A stretch of 64,000 bases of DNA from assembly GCF_020532705.1 (NCBI RefSeq), contig NZ_JAJAVD010000004.1, positions 1-64,000 of the forward strand. The letters run 5' to 3'. This stretch comes from Methylobacillus caricis (GTDB lineage: Bacteria; Pseudomonadota; Gammaproteobacteria; Burkholderiales; Methylophilaceae). Made by a program: the position numbers and the translations under genes. The notes under the pieces are model-generated. The model saw nothing but the letters and a program-made list of their open reading frames with translations, did not search any database and had not been told where the DNA came from. Of this stretch, positions 37,356 through 46,158 are shown piece by piece (the first letter of the stretch is position 1; each line of letters starts with the position of its first letter).

Positions 37356-38435
37356 CTAATGGCGAAGGTATCCATCGCCATTTCGCATTCCCTTTTGCAG
37401 CACCCGTATATTGAACCCATACCCCAGCAGAATAATTGCGGCAGCGGAACTCCTGCGGCCTGTGTGGCAATAGGCAATATAAGACTGTGCCTTGTTCAAT
37501 TGCCCAACAAGGCTGCGTAATTCATGCAATGGTGCATTCACGGCCCCTGGCAAGTGCTGGTAGGCATATTCGGCCGGCAACCTCACATCCAGCCAGATGG
37601 CCCCATCATTGATCATTTGCTCGGCTTCCGGTACCGAAACCTTCGCCAACAATGGCTCTTGCAATAACTCAATGAAGTCTTCCTTGCTTAATCGCAACAG
37701 CATGCCATCAGCTTTCATGGACACGGTGGCATTACGCCTGTTGTTGGAAACCAGCGCCTCTTCCCCAAAGGCAGAGCCTGCTTCCAACTGTGCAATCAGC
37801 GCATCCGGCTGGCTGGGCACGGACCGCCGGCTAACCAGGGCTGTGCCGCTATCGATGAGATAGTAATAATCCCCCTCTTCCCCCTGCCTGATGACAACTT
37901 GCCCGGCTTTCACCGGCATAGGTTCCATCCTGCGGAACATTTCCTCAATATTGGCAGGCGGCAGGCGGCTGAACAGTCCATTTTGCAATTTTCTGGCACT
38001 GAACACCTCAGTGTCCTGCATCCATCTGCCACTGCCATGGCTGACTGCAGCCAACGCAGGTGGAGCACTATTTCCATAACCGGCGATCTGGTCCCAGGTC
38101 ATCATGATATCCAGCAGGTCGGTGTCTATCCGCACTATCTGGATTTCGGTCAAGGCAATGGTATCTTTCACGGGCAAGGAGCCACAGCCCACTGGATACT
38201 TGGCTGCTTCACTACCGCCACGCAGTATCTTTTTGCTTCCATCCACATAGCGCAAACCCAGATCACCCTTTAGCAGGTAAAGCACTTGCGGGCTTTTCAC
38301 CACATTCATGCGCAAAGGGTCTATATCCTGATTCACATGCTCAATGAAGCACAAGCCAGCCAATTCTTTCAAGCGGCCTTTGGAAAGGGCAAGGATAGGC
38401 TCGAGTTGTAGAAAGAATGATTCCAGATTGTTCAT
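37356..38435 (-). CDS. Cyclic-nucleotide-binding protein with C-terminal rhodanese domain
   Basis: A 359-aa cytosolic protein. The N-terminal region (about 15-115) resembles a cNMP-binding fold but lacks the phosphate cassette. The second domain (about 150-260) has a canonical cassette, FGEEALVSNNRRNAT (223-237), with the Glu and Arg that bind the cyclic phosphate. The C-terminal rhodanese domain (about 265-359) keeps the active Cys323 in CHTGRRSS. It could couple cAMP or cGMP level to sulfur transfer or to an unknown output; no DNA-binding domain is present. It starts 12 bp after a cyclic-nucleotide phosphodiesterase gene, so the two are an operon. Confidence 0.86.
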   Translation of the reverse strand: MNNLESFFLQLEPILALSKGRLKELAGLCFIEHVNQDIDPLRMNVVKSPQVLYLLKGDLGLRYVDGSKKILRGGSEAAKYPVGCGSLPVKDTIALTEIQIVRIDTDLLDIMMTWDQIAGYGNSAPPALAAVSHGSGRWMQDTEVFSARKLQNGLFSRLPPANIEEMFRRMEPMPVKAGQVVIRQGEEGDYYYLIDSGTALVSRRSVPSQPDALIAQLEAGSAFGEEALVSNNRRNATVSMKADGMLLRLSKEDFIELLQEPLLAKVSVPEAEQMINDGAIWLDVRLPAEYAYQHLPGAVNAPLHELRSLVGQLNKAQSYIAYCHTGRRSSAAAIILLGYGFNIRVLQKGMRNGDGYLRH

Positions 38436-38447
38436 GTTTGACCAGGC

Positions 38448-39212
38448 TTATAAATGAATGACCTGCCCCTGCTGCAAGCGGGCCGGATTCAAAGGGTGAT
38501 GGCAAGCGGCAATTTCCTGCATGATGATGTCGCCCTCGCCAGGTTTGAGGTGAGTAATATAAACCTGAGGCCTGCCATGTAATTGGTCCAGCCCTTCAAG
38601 CAACAGGGATGGGCACAAATGTCTGGAAACCCAGGCCAGTTCAATTTCCGCATTGCTGAAAGAGGTTTCTATAATCAAACAGGCAAGGTTCCCCACTTGA
38701 TTCACTTGCTGCCAGAATGCATCGCAACTGGTTGTATCCCCGCTGAACGCGATACTCTGGACTCCGTTATCAAGCAAATATCCAACGGCAGGCACTGAGT
38801 GATTGGCCGGCAAAGCCGTAATCACCCGACCATTCAACCCCAGGGCCTTGCCAGGCGATAAAGGCTGATATTGCAGGAACGGGTGTTCTTGATGCGGGAT
38901 TTGGTTGAAGTCCGGCCATATGTGCCAATTGAAAACATGCGTTTTCAATACTTCTATTGTTTCAGGCAGGGCATGCACGGTCACAGGCGCTGATCGCCTG
39001 CTCATGACACTGTCCAGCAGAAAAGGCAGGCAGGCAATATGGTCCAGGTGCGAATGTGTCAGGAAAACATGGTTAATCGCGGCAAGTGCTTCCAGCGAAA
39101 GATCACCAACGCCGGTGCCAGCATCAATCAGGATATCGTCGTCAAGCAACAAAGAGGTTGTTTGCAATCCCTGGCCTATGCCGCCACTACAACCGAGCAC
39201 TGTAACCTTCAT
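38448..39212 (-). CDS. Metallo-beta-lactamase-fold class II cyclic-nucleotide phosphodiesterase
   Basis: A 254-aa enzyme with the HSHLDH metal motif (53-58), later GDTTSCD and a C-terminal ITHLKPGE His. The N-terminus MKVTVLGCSGGIGQGLQTTSLLLDDDILIDAGTG and the overall layout match class II 3',5'-cAMP/cGMP phosphodiesterases (yeast PDE1, Vibrio CpdP) rather than RNase Z. GGAGG precedes ATG 39212. The downstream partner is a cNMP-binding/rhodanese protein, which supports the substrate call. Which cyclic nucleotide is used cannot be read from sequence. Confidence 0.83.
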   Translation of the reverse strand: MKVTVLGCSGGIGQGLQTTSLLLDDDILIDAGTGVGDLSLEALAAINHVFLTHSHLDHIACLPFLLDSVMSRRSAPVTVHALPETIEVLKTHVFNWHIWPDFNQIPHQEHPFLQYQPLSPGKALGLNGRVITALPANHSVPAVGYLLDNGVQSIAFSGDTTSCDAFWQQVNQVGNLACLIIETSFSNAEIELAWVSRHLCPSLLLEGLDQLHGRPQVYITHLKPGEGDIIMQEIAACHHPLNPARLQQGQVIHL

Positions 39213-39236
39213 TTATCCTCCTTGCTTGCCTTCAAA

Positions 39237-39255
39237 ATTGATACCCCCTATCAAT
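39237..39255. promoter_or_regulatory. 19-bp dyad upstream of the phosphodiesterase gene
   Basis: ATTGATA (39237-39243), CCCCC, TATCAAT (39249-39255), about 25 bp before the phosphodiesterase start and 80 bp before the small ORF at 39334. It resembles an operator. It is not a CRP site (TGTGA-N6-TCACA), and its spacer is too long for an FNR box. Confidence 0.45.
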
Positions 39256-39333
39256 AATGCTGCTGCAACCCATCCAACTTTCACATCATAACGGCTATGG
39301 TGCCGGACTCAAAGACAAGAACAGGAGGCCAAT

Positions 39334-39510
39334 TTGCACCCAATAAACTCATTTGCCATTGCGCCTGGCTCGCTATCCGCCTTCAATATTCCGCCTATCA
39401 CAAAAACCATGGGGCTATTCAATATCAATGAATCAGAGAACCTAGAGCCAGGCCAATTGGCATCATCAACCTGGGAAATTCAAGGAAATATTCCCATGCA
39501 AAACCCCTGA
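39334..39510 (+). CDS. Possible 58-aa small protein
   Basis: A 58-codon frame starting TTG at 39334 and ending TGA at 39510, preceded by a strong Shine-Dalgarno ACAGGAGG five to six bases before the TTG. The product starts MHPINSFAIAPGSLSAFNIP and has no membrane segment, cysteine or recognisable domain. I do not recognise it. It occupies most of the gap between the divergent phosphodiesterase gene and the esterase gene. The good ribosome-binding site is the main support; a chance frame remains quite possible. Confidence 0.35.
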   Translation: MHPINSFAIAPGSLSAFNIPPITKTMGLFNINESENLEPGQLASSTWEIQGNIPMQNP

Positions 39511-39571
39511 TATGCATGTCCAAGTTACAACATCATGGCAAAATACCACATTCACGATTCAAAACACCCTT

Positions 39572-40237
39572 ATGCAATTACTAGATTTTATTGAGATTTC
39601 CTCACAAGAACCCATCCGCCACAGCATTATCTGGATGCATGGCCTGGGGGCCGATGGCCACGACTTTGCTCCTGTTGCAAGAGAACTGGCCTTGCCAAAT
39701 ACACGCTTCATCTTGCCGCATGCACCAGTGCGGCCAGTCACGGTGAATAACGGTTACGCCATGCCGGCGTGGTACGACATTTATGGTTTTGGCCCTAACT
39801 TCAAGCAGGATGCCGAAGGCATTGCTGCAAGCCAAAAGCAAATCGAAGCATTGATTGCCAATGAAGCGAAGCGCGGCATTCCAGTCAACCGCATCGTGCT
39901 GGCAGGATTTTCACAAGGAGGTGCCATCGCGCTGCATACGGCCTTGAGATATCCAGAACCTCTTGCCGGTGTACTGGCCTTGTCTACCTACCTGCCGCTG
40001 AGCGAGCAACTTGCTGCAGAATGCAACCCCGCCAACAAGACGTTGCCTATTTTCATGGCTCACGGAACATTGGATAACGTGATCACGCTGGATAGATATC
40101 AAGCATCAGCCGAATTTCTGCAAGCACAAGGGTATCCGCTGGATTTACATGAATATTCCATGCCGCACTCGGTTTGCATGGAAGAAATCAATGATATCCG
40201 CACCTTCCTGCAATCCAGGCTATTACAACATCCATGA
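39572..40237 (+). CDS. Alpha/beta-hydrolase carboxylesterase (phospholipase/carboxylesterase family)
   Basis: A 221-aa cytosolic serine esterase. IIWMHGLGADGHDFAPVARE is the oxyanion region, GFSQGG (about 119-124) is the nucleophile elbow, and the later DNVI and HSV segments supply Asp and His. Similar to Pseudomonas carboxylesterase II and YpfH. I start it at ATG 39572 (MQLLDFIEISSQEP), which matches family length; the frame is open to 39512. No clear Shine-Dalgarno precedes either. Natural substrate unknown. Confidence 0.88.
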   Translation: MQLLDFIEISSQEPIRHSIIWMHGLGADGHDFAPVARELALPNTRFILPHAPVRPVTVNNGYAMPAWYDIYGFGPNFKQDAEGIAASQKQIEALIANEAKRGIPVNRIVLAGFSQGGAIALHTALRYPEPLAGVLALSTYLPLSEQLAAECNPANKTLPIFMAHGTLDNVITLDRYQASAEFLQAQGYPLDLHEYSMPHSVCMEEINDIRTFLQSRLLQHP

Positions 40238-40311
40238 ACTTAATCATGGTCTCTCAGGACCGTTAGGCGTAAAATAGCGCCAATTTTCCATCAATTCCGG
40301 GGCACCGACAT

Positions 40312-40340
40312 TTGACCAAACATCATGATTTTGCTACGGT
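40312..40340 (+). promoter_or_regulatory. Candidate promoter of xseB-ispA-dxs
   Basis: TTGACC (40312-40317), 17-nt spacer, TACGGT (40335-40340), about 25 bp before the xseB start. The -35 is strong, the -10 moderate. Confidence 0.45.
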
Positions 40341-40364
40341 TCCGTCCCTTCAGCGGTTGGTTTC

Positions 40365-40619
40365 ATGAGTAAAAAAGCACAAACGGAACAACAAGCCAGC
40401 ATGTTTGAGGCCTTGAGTTTTGAAGACGCAATGGCAGAACTTGAGAGCATTGTCGGACAAATTGAGTCGGGCCAGTTGCCACTTGAGCAATCTCTGGCAG
40501 CTTATAAACGCGGCTCGGAATTACTGCAACACTGCCAGAAATCACTGGCAGAAGTTGAGCAGCAAGTGCGAATACTCAGCGAATCCAACCAGCTACAACC
40601 CTATACCGATACCAAATGA
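40365..40619 (+). CDS. xseB: Exodeoxyribonuclease VII small subunit
   Basis: An 84-aa coiled subunit; several copies bind one XseA to form the single-strand exonuclease. The motif FEDAMAELESIVGQIESGQLPLEQSLAAYKRGSELL is the family signature, covering nearly half the protein. It overlaps ispA by 4 bp. xseB-ispA-dxs is a conserved proteobacterial arrangement. Confidence 0.95.
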   Translation: MSKKAQTEQQASMFEALSFEDAMAELESIVGQIESGQLPLEQSLAAYKRGSELLQHCQKSLAEVEQQVRILSESNQLQPYTDTK

Positions 40620-41506
40620 CTGATTTTCAAAGCTGGGCTCGCCATACGCAACAGCGCATGGAGCAAGTACTGGATACCTTGTTACCCGCCTCTGATATTG
40701 CGCCACAAACACTGCATGAAGCAATGCGCTATGCAGTGCTGGGCGGCGGAAAGCGTGTGCGCGCATTGCTTGCCCACGCGGCAGGCGAACTCTGCGGCGC
40801 TCCCATGGAAAAAGTGGATATCGCCGCTTCAGCTGTCGAGCTGATCCATGCTTATTCCCTGGTGCACGATGACATGCCTTGCATGGACGACGACGACCTG
40901 CGTCGCGGCAAACCTTCCTGTCATAAGCAATACGACGACGCCACCGCATTGCTGGTTGGCGATGCCTTACAAACCTTGGCATTTCAATCCTTGGCAACTC
41001 CCCAGCTTTGCACCTTTCCAGAACGTCAACTGGAGATGCTAAACCTGCTTGCCATTGCCAGCGGCTCACGAGGAATGGCTGGGGGGCAGGCTATAGACTT
41101 GGCGAGTGTAGGCAAAGAGCTGGATCAGTCAGAGCTGGAATATATGCATATCCATAAAACCGGGGCATTGATTCGTGCTGCCGCACTGCTGGGCGCACAT
41201 TGTGCTGATGATGTGGATGCCGAGCGCCTCAGTGCGATCGACCACTATGCACAATCGATAGGCCTGGCTTTCCAGGTAGTGGATGATATCCTGGATGCAG
41301 AAGCTGACAGCGAGACCCTGGGCAAGACAGCCGGCAAGGATGCGGACAGCAACAAACCGACCTATGTCACGATTCTTGGCATAGACCGCGCCAGACAACT
41401 GGCACAAGAGCTACTGGAAAATGCGCTGGCCCCCCTTGCAAGTTATGGTGACAGTGCCATCCGCCTGCGTCAGCTAGCCCAATTCATTACACAACGTAGC
41501 TTTTGA
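40616..41506 (+). CDS. ispA: Farnesyl diphosphate synthase
   Basis: A 296-aa prenyltransferase condensing IPP with DMAPP and GPP to C15 farnesyl diphosphate, the precursor of ubiquinone tail and undecaprenyl phosphate. First Asp-rich motif [19 protein letters not shown] (about 83-101) and second motif [12 protein letters not shown] (about 222-233) are intact. It lies between xseB and dxs. Confidence 0.94.
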   Translation: MTDFQSWARHTQQRMEQVLDTLLPASDIAPQTLHEAMRYAVLGGGKRVRALLAHAAGELCGAPMEKVDIAASAVELIHAYSLVHDDMPCMDDDDLRRGKPSCHKQYDDATALLVGDALQTLAFQSLATPQLCTFPERQLEMLNLLAIASGSRGMAGGQAIDLASVGKELDQSELEYMHIHKTGALIRAAALLGAHCADDVDAERLSAIDHYAQSIGLAFQVVDDILDAEADSETLGKTAGKDADSNKPTYVTILGIDRARQLAQELLENALAPLASYGDSAIRLRQLAQFITQRSF

Positions 41507-41517
41507 GCGGACTCAAT

Positions 41518-43362
41518 ATGTATGCACTGCTAGAAAGCATTAACTCACCCGATGATTTGCGCCAGCTTGATCGCAAAAAACTGCCTGAACTTGCCCACCA
41601 GCTACGTGAATTCCTGATTAACAGTGTCGCCCAGACGGGTGGGCACCTGTCATCCAACTTGGGCGTGGTAGAACTCACGATCGCCCTGCATTACGTCTTC
41701 AACACGCCTGAAGACCGCGTGGTATGGGATGTGGGCCATCAAACCTATCCGCACAAGATACTCACTGGCCGCCGGGAGCTGATGGAAGGGTTGCGCAAGC
41801 CGCAAGGCATTGCTGGCTTTCCTCGCCGCACAGAAAGTGAATACGACACTTTTGGCACCGGCCATTCCAGCACCTCCATTTCCGCAGCATTAGGCATGGC
41901 GGTAGCCGCACAGAAAACGGGATCTGATCGCCGGTCCATCGCCATCATTGGCGATGGCGCGATGACAGCTGGCATGGCTTTTGAAGCCTTGAACAATGCA
42001 GGCGCCATGGATACCAACATTCTGGTGATCCTGAATGACAATGACATGTCCATTTCTCCCAATGTGGGCGCACTCACGAATTATCTTGCCAAGCTGCTTT
42101 CCGGCAGGCTTTACACCACCATGCGGCGCTCCGGGGAAAAAATGCTGGGCGTGGTTCCGCCAGTGCGGGAATTTGCCAAGCGTGCAGAAGAACATGTCAA
42201 AGGGATGATGACGCCAGGCACCCTGTTCGAGGAGTTTGGATTCAACTATATCGGCCCTATCGACGGCCACGATATCGATGTGTTGATTGCCACCCTGAAA
42301 AATATTCGCGAACTCAAAGGTCCGCAGTTCCTGCATGTCGCCACGCAAAAGGGGCATGGCTACCGGCCTGCGGAAGACAACCCTGGAAAATACCATGGTG
42401 TTGGCAAATTTGATCCCAGCAACGGCTGCTCCATCGCCAATACAGGCAAAAAAACCTACACACAGATATTCAGCGACTGGCTGGTCGACATGGCCGCTGA
42501 AGACCGACGCCTGATCGGCATCACGCCAGCCATGTGCGATGGTTCCGGCCTCAATGCCTTTGCCGAGCAATTTCCTGAGCGCTTCTATGATGTTGGCATC
42601 GCAGAGCAGCATGCGCTGACATTTGCTGCAGGCATGGCCTGCGATGGATTGAAACCGGTGGTCGCAATCTACTCCACTTTCCTGCAGCGTGCCTATGATC
42701 AGTTCATTCATGATATTGCCCTGCAAAACCTGCCTGTGATGTTTGCAATAGACCGTGCTGGCCTGGTGGGGGCAGATGGCCCCACACATGCGGGCAGCTT
42801 TGACCTGAGTTATCTGCGCTGCATCCCCAATATCATCATCATGACACCCAGTGATGAAAATGAATGCAGGCAGATGCTATACACCGCCTACCGTCATGAT
42901 GGGCCATCTGCTGTGCGCTATCCACGCGGCAGTGGTCCTGGGGCAGTCATTCAAGAAACCATGCAGGCCATTGTCATTGGGCAGGGTGAGCTTCGCAGGC
43001 CAGGCAGCAAAGTTGCCATCCTTGCCTTTGGCAGCATGTTGCTTCCATCCTTACAGGCAGCCGAACAGCTGGATGCCACTGTTGCCAACATGCGATTCGT
43101 CAAACCATTAGACAAAGCATTGGTGAATGAATTGGCCACCACTCATGAGTTGATTGTCACTGTTGAAGAAAATGCCATCATGGGCGGTGCTGGGGCTGCC
43201 GTGATGGAAGCCTTGCAGGAGCTGGGGTTGGAAACGCCCATCCTTTGCCTTGGCCTGCCGGACGAGTTTATTGAACATGGTGTGCATGAAACCATGCTTG
43301 CAGAATGCGGTCTTAACGCAGACGGCATTGCAGCTGCAATTGAGAAAAGATTAACCAAGTAG
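41518..43362 (+). CDS. dxs: 1-deoxy-D-xylulose-5-phosphate synthase
   Basis: ThDP enzyme joining pyruvate and glyceraldehyde 3-phosphate, the entry step of the MEP isoprenoid pathway. The ThDP/Mg motif [18 protein letters not shown] with [13 protein letters not shown] is near residues 147-182. Catalytic Glu is in [18 protein letters not shown] start at ATG 41518 ([18 protein letters not shown]); a TTG at 41503 overlapping the ispA stop would add five residues. About 614 aa, full length. Confidence 0.96.
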   Translation: MYALLESINSPDDLRQLDRKKLPELAHQLREFLINSVAQTGGHLSSNLGVVELTIALHYVFNTPEDRVVWDVGHQTYPHKILTGRRELMEGLRKPQGIAGFPRRTESEYDTFGTGHSSTSISAALGMAVAAQKTGSDRRSIAIIGDGAMTAGMAFEALNNAGAMDTNILVILNDNDMSISPNVGALTNYLAKLLSGRLYTTMRRSGEKMLGVVPPVREFAKRAEEHVKGMMTPGTLFEEFGFNYIGPIDGHDIDVLIATLKNIRELKGPQFLHVATQKGHGYRPAEDNPGKYHGVGKFDPSNGCSIANTGKKTYTQIFSDWLVDMAAEDRRLIGITPAMCDGSGLNAFAEQFPERFYDVGIAEQHALTFAAGMACDGLKPVVAIYSTFLQRAYDQFIHDIALQNLPVMFAIDRAGLVGADGPTHAGSFDLSYLRCIPNIIIMTPSDENECRQMLYTAYRHDGPSAVRYPRGSGPGAVIQETMQAIVIGQGELRRPGSKVAILAFGSMLLPSLQAAEQLDATVANMRFVKPLDKALVNELATTHELIVTVEENAIMGGAGAAVMEALQELGLETPILCLGLPDEFIEHGVHETMLAECGLNADGIAAAIEKRLTK

Positions 43363-43368
43363 TATACT
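43340..43368 (+). promoter_or_regulatory. Promoter of folE2
   Basis: TTGAGA (43340-43345), 17-nt spacer, TATACT (43363-43368). It overlaps the last codons of dxs, so folE2 can be expressed apart from the isoprenoid genes. Confidence 0.6.
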
Positions 43369-43409
43369 CAACTATTACCGAATACAACTTTTAGATTTCC
43401 AGGATCCAC

Positions 43410-44213
43410 ATGAACCAGCCCTCCATTCCTCCCATTGAAGATGTGCAGAATACCCCGGACACCCGGCAGCTTGCCATTGACAAGGTAGGGATCAAATCAA
43501 TACGCCACCCGGTGAAGGTAAAAGACAAGACCGGTGGTGTACAGCATACTGTTGCTACATTCAACATGTATGTCTTCTTGCCGCATAATTTCAAGGGTAC
43601 CCACATGTCGCGTTTTGTTGAGATTCTCAACATGAACGAGCGCGAGATCTCGGTGGACTCCTTTGAAAGTATCTTGCGCGCCATGGTTGAGCGCCTGGAC
43701 GCGGAGTCCGGCCATGTGGAAATGAGCTTTCCATACTTCGTCAACAAGGCAGCCCCTGTTTCCGGTGTTGAAAGCCTGTCTGACTATGAAGTGACTTTTG
43801 TTGGCGAGATCAACAAGGGCAAGTACGACATTACCGTCAAAGTTGTGGTACCGGTAACCAGCTTGTGCCCGTGTTCCAAGAAAATCTCTGATTATGGTGC
43901 GCACAATCAGCGCTCACATGTCACCGTGACTGCCCTGATCAATGACTTCATCTGGGTGGAAGACATCATCCGCCTGGTGGAAGACCAGGCATCTTGTGAG
44001 GTCTATGGCCTGCTCAAGCGTCCTGACGAGAAATATGTGACCGAGCGCGCCTATGACAACCCCAAGTTTGTTGAAGATATCGTACGGGATGTAGCAGCAC
44101 AGCTGAATGCAGAGAAGAAGATCGATGCCTACACTGTGGAATCAGAAAACTTCGAATCCATCCACAATCATTCTGCTTATGCACTGATCGAGAAAGACAA
44201 GCGCAAGAATTAA
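43410..44213 (+). CDS. folE2: GTP cyclohydrolase FolE2 (type IB)
   Basis: A 267-aa T-fold enzyme that opens GTP to dihydroneopterin triphosphate for folate synthesis. It is the metal-flexible alternative to zinc-dependent FolE. The CPCSK motif ([23 protein letters not shown]) carries the catalytic Cys, with His in NHSAYA and Glu residues. In some bacteria it is induced in zinc starvation by Zur; I see no clear Zur box. In this lineage folate supports C1 transfer. CAGGA precedes the ATG. Confidence 0.95.
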   Translation: MNQPSIPPIEDVQNTPDTRQLAIDKVGIKSIRHPVKVKDKTGGVQHTVATFNMYVFLPHNFKGTHMSRFVEILNMNEREISVDSFESILRAMVERLDAESGHVEMSFPYFVNKAAPVSGVESLSDYEVTFVGEINKGKYDITVKVVVPVTSLCPCSKKISDYGAHNQRSHVTVTALINDFIWVEDIIRLVEDQASCEVYGLLKRPDEKYVTERAYDNPKFVEDIVRDVAAQLNAEKKIDAYTVESENFESIHNHSAYALIEKDKRKN

Positions 44214-44230
44214 CAGATATAAAACACCGC

Positions 44231-44266
44231 AATAAAAAACGGCAGCCCAGTCTGCCGTTTTTTATT
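44231..44266. terminator. Bidirectional terminator after folE2
   Basis: A 15-bp perfect stem, AATAAAAAACGGCAG (44231-44245) with 44252-44266, and a 6-nt loop. T-runs on both strands serve folE2 and the converging protease gene. Confidence 0.92.
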
Positions 44267-44280
44267 GCCCATGTCGCGGA

Positions 44281-44931
44281 TCAATATTTCTTGGTCAGTG
44301 TCAGAGCAATGCCATCGCGCTTCATCTCGACCCGGTTCAATGCACTCATGCCAAGCAGAACAACCGCCGGAGAACCACCCTCCATCACGATTCCATCCAC
44401 CTGATGCAGCACCAGGCCATTCAGCTTCACACTATTGATCACCACCCGATAAGCCTGGGCAACTCCATTGGCAGTCTGCACGGAAACCGGCACGCCTTTC
44501 TTGTAGTCGATCTTGGCATAGCGCGCATCGCCACTATTCATCACAATGGCAGAGGCCCCGGTATCCACCAGAAACCTGAGGGTTACGCCGTTGATCTGAC
44601 CCTCGGAAAAATGGTGCCCGGCTGAGTCAGCATACATGGTGACACTGCCACCACTATTGACTGTCCCAGCTATCGAAGCAACAGACACGGCCTGCCCCAT
44701 TTCCAGCTCACGTCGGCGGCCTTCCACTTCGAGCACAGCCTTATTGCTATCTGCCGATATCAGCCTGATGCCTTCAGTCGTCACATCATTCTCGGACAAG
44801 GTCTTGGGCTTGCCACCGTTGATCACGAGTATGGCCTTGCCATGAAAAAGTCCAACCACATTGATCTGGGTTTCCGCCAGCGCAAACTGTGGCAACAGAC
44901 ATGACAGCAATCCTACCCATCCCCACCTCAT
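44281..44931 (-). CDS. Secreted or periplasmic retropepsin-like aspartic protease
   Basis: A 216-aa protein. Signal peptide about 1-19 (LLSCLLPQFALA), a linker, then a clan AA aspartic protease domain with FLVDTGASAIVM (120-131; catalytic D123) and the later hydrophobic LLGMSALNR strand of the retropepsin fold. Only one DTGA motif is present, so activity would need a homodimer, as in retroviral proteases. Matches the TIGR02281-type family. Function unknown; a role in periplasmic processing is likely. It ends the operon started by the MFS carrier. Confidence 0.87.
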   Translation of the reverse strand: MRWGWVGLLSCLLPQFALAETQINVVGLFHGKAILVINGGKPKTLSENDVTTEGIRLISADSNKAVLEVEGRRRELEMGQAVSVASIAGTVNSGGSVTMYADSAGHHFSEGQINGVTLRFLVDTGASAIVMNSGDARYAKIDYKKGVPVSVQTANGVAQAYRVVINSVKLNGLVLHQVDGIVMEGGSPAVVLLGMSALNRVEMKRDGIALTLTKKY

Positions 44932-44941
44932 CGCGCCTCTC

Positions 44942-46099
44942 CTAGTCTTTCCGCATCATGAACATGAAAAAGATAAACCCGAGCATAGCGCAGAGTGCAG
45001 ATGCAGTAAATGTCCAGCTTGGGCCTATGCTATCCCAGGCAAAACCGCTAATCACAGCCCCCATGGTCCCTCCTACCCCATAGGAAATGCTGGTATAGAG
45101 CCCCTGCCCCTTGGATTGGTGCTTCCCCTTGAAATATCGATGGGTCAAGGCCACGGCCGCCGCATGATAAGAGCCGAATGTTGCTGCGTGTAATATTTGA
45201 GCCAATACAATCAACCACCAGACATCCACTGCCCAGCCTATGACAAAAAATCGCACAAACGCCAGAAAAAGGCTGCCCAGCATGATGCGACGCAATCCAA
45301 ACATCGCTGTCAATCTTGGCATGTTGAGAAACACAAGAATCTCGCATATCACGCCTAATGCCCATAGCCAGCCAACCACCCCCTTGCTGTAGCCGTGATC
45401 CACAAGATAAATCGAGTAAAAGGTGTAGTAAACCCCATGTGCGGCAGACATAGTGAAACATGCCGCCATCAGGGCCATCACTTCCTTGCGCCTGATGATG
45501 GCCCAGAGCGAACCCTCACTCTCCCGCTGCAATGTCACCAGAGGATCTGACAATCTCCAGGAAAGCGCCCATACCGCTCCCAATAGAATAAAAATTACCC
45601 ACAGCAATGCAGCCATGCCGGCATACTGCAATGCATAGCCCAGGCCAACCACCGCACAAACAAAACCGATAGACCCCCAAAGGCGGATATGGCCATATCG
45701 ATCAAGACGGTCACCCAAGTGACCGAGAGTCACTGCCTCAATCAACGGCAGAGAGGCGCTCCAGAAAAAACTCAGGGTTAGCATCACGGCAAAAAGCCAA
45801 TAGAAACTTTCCCCGAAAAAGACGCCAAGATAAGCCAGCAGGCTGCAACCAGCCAGCCACTGGATAATGGGTACTCGATGGCCGCGCCGATCCGCTACCC
45901 ACCCCCAAAGACTTGGTGAAAAGCTCCGCGCCACCTGAAACAACGACATGAGGATGGCAATCTGGAAGGCATTAAAGGACAGCGACTTGAGATATAGGGT
46001 CCAGAAAGGCGTAAACGCACCCACAAAACCAAAATAAGCAAAATAGAATCCGGATAACCGCCAGTAAGGGAGGGGAGTTTGCACAATATCTTTCAGCAA
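44942..46099 (-). CDS. MFS transporter (HcaT/nucleoside-H+ symporter-like)
   Basis: A 385-aa major-facilitator protein with twelve predicted helices. The N-terminus PLPYWRLSGFYFAYFGFVGAFTPFWTLYLKSLSF and the loop-2 motif GWVADRRGHR resemble the HcaT/LacY-nucleoside group. The longest frame starts with TTG 46099; a GTG at 46084 is an equally good start. No Shine-Dalgarno is obvious, and the aroC terminator lies right upstream, so its promoter is unclear. It is followed by the protease gene after 10 bp. Substrate unknown. Confidence 0.8.
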   Translation of the reverse strand: MLKDIVQTPLPYWRLSGFYFAYFGFVGAFTPFWTLYLKSLSFNAFQIAILMSLFQVARSFSPSLWGWVADRRGHRVPIIQWLAGCSLLAYLGVFFGESFYWLFAVMLTLSFFWSASLPLIEAVTLGHLGDRLDRYGHIRLWGSIGFVCAVVGLGYALQYAGMAALLWVIFILLGAVWALSWRLSDPLVTLQRESEGSLWAIIRRKEVMALMAACFTMSAAHGVYYTFYSIYLVDHGYSKGVVGWLWALGVICEILVFLNMPRLTAMFGLRRIMLGSLFLAFVRFFVIGWAVDVWWLIVLAQILHAATFGSYHAAAVALTHRYFKGKHQSKGQGLYTSISYGVGGTMGAVISGFAWDSIGPSWTFTASALCAMLGFIFFMFMMRKD

Positions 46100-46100
46100 G

Positions 46101-46128
46101 AAAAAAGGAAGCGCATCAGCGCTTCCTT
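46101..46128 (-). terminator. Terminator of aroC
   Basis: Stem AAGGAAGCGC (46105-46114) / GCGCTTCCTT (46119-46128), 4-nt loop, then T-run on the minus strand. It abuts the start of the MFS gene. Confidence 0.85.
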
Positions 46129-46158
46129 CAATCGGGAGACTCTGGAGCCCGCCTGCAT

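Noticed and set aside
41890-42789. 299-aa minus-strand frame opposite dxs
   Set aside because: Shadow of dxs with unlikely composition (many His/Cys/Gly).
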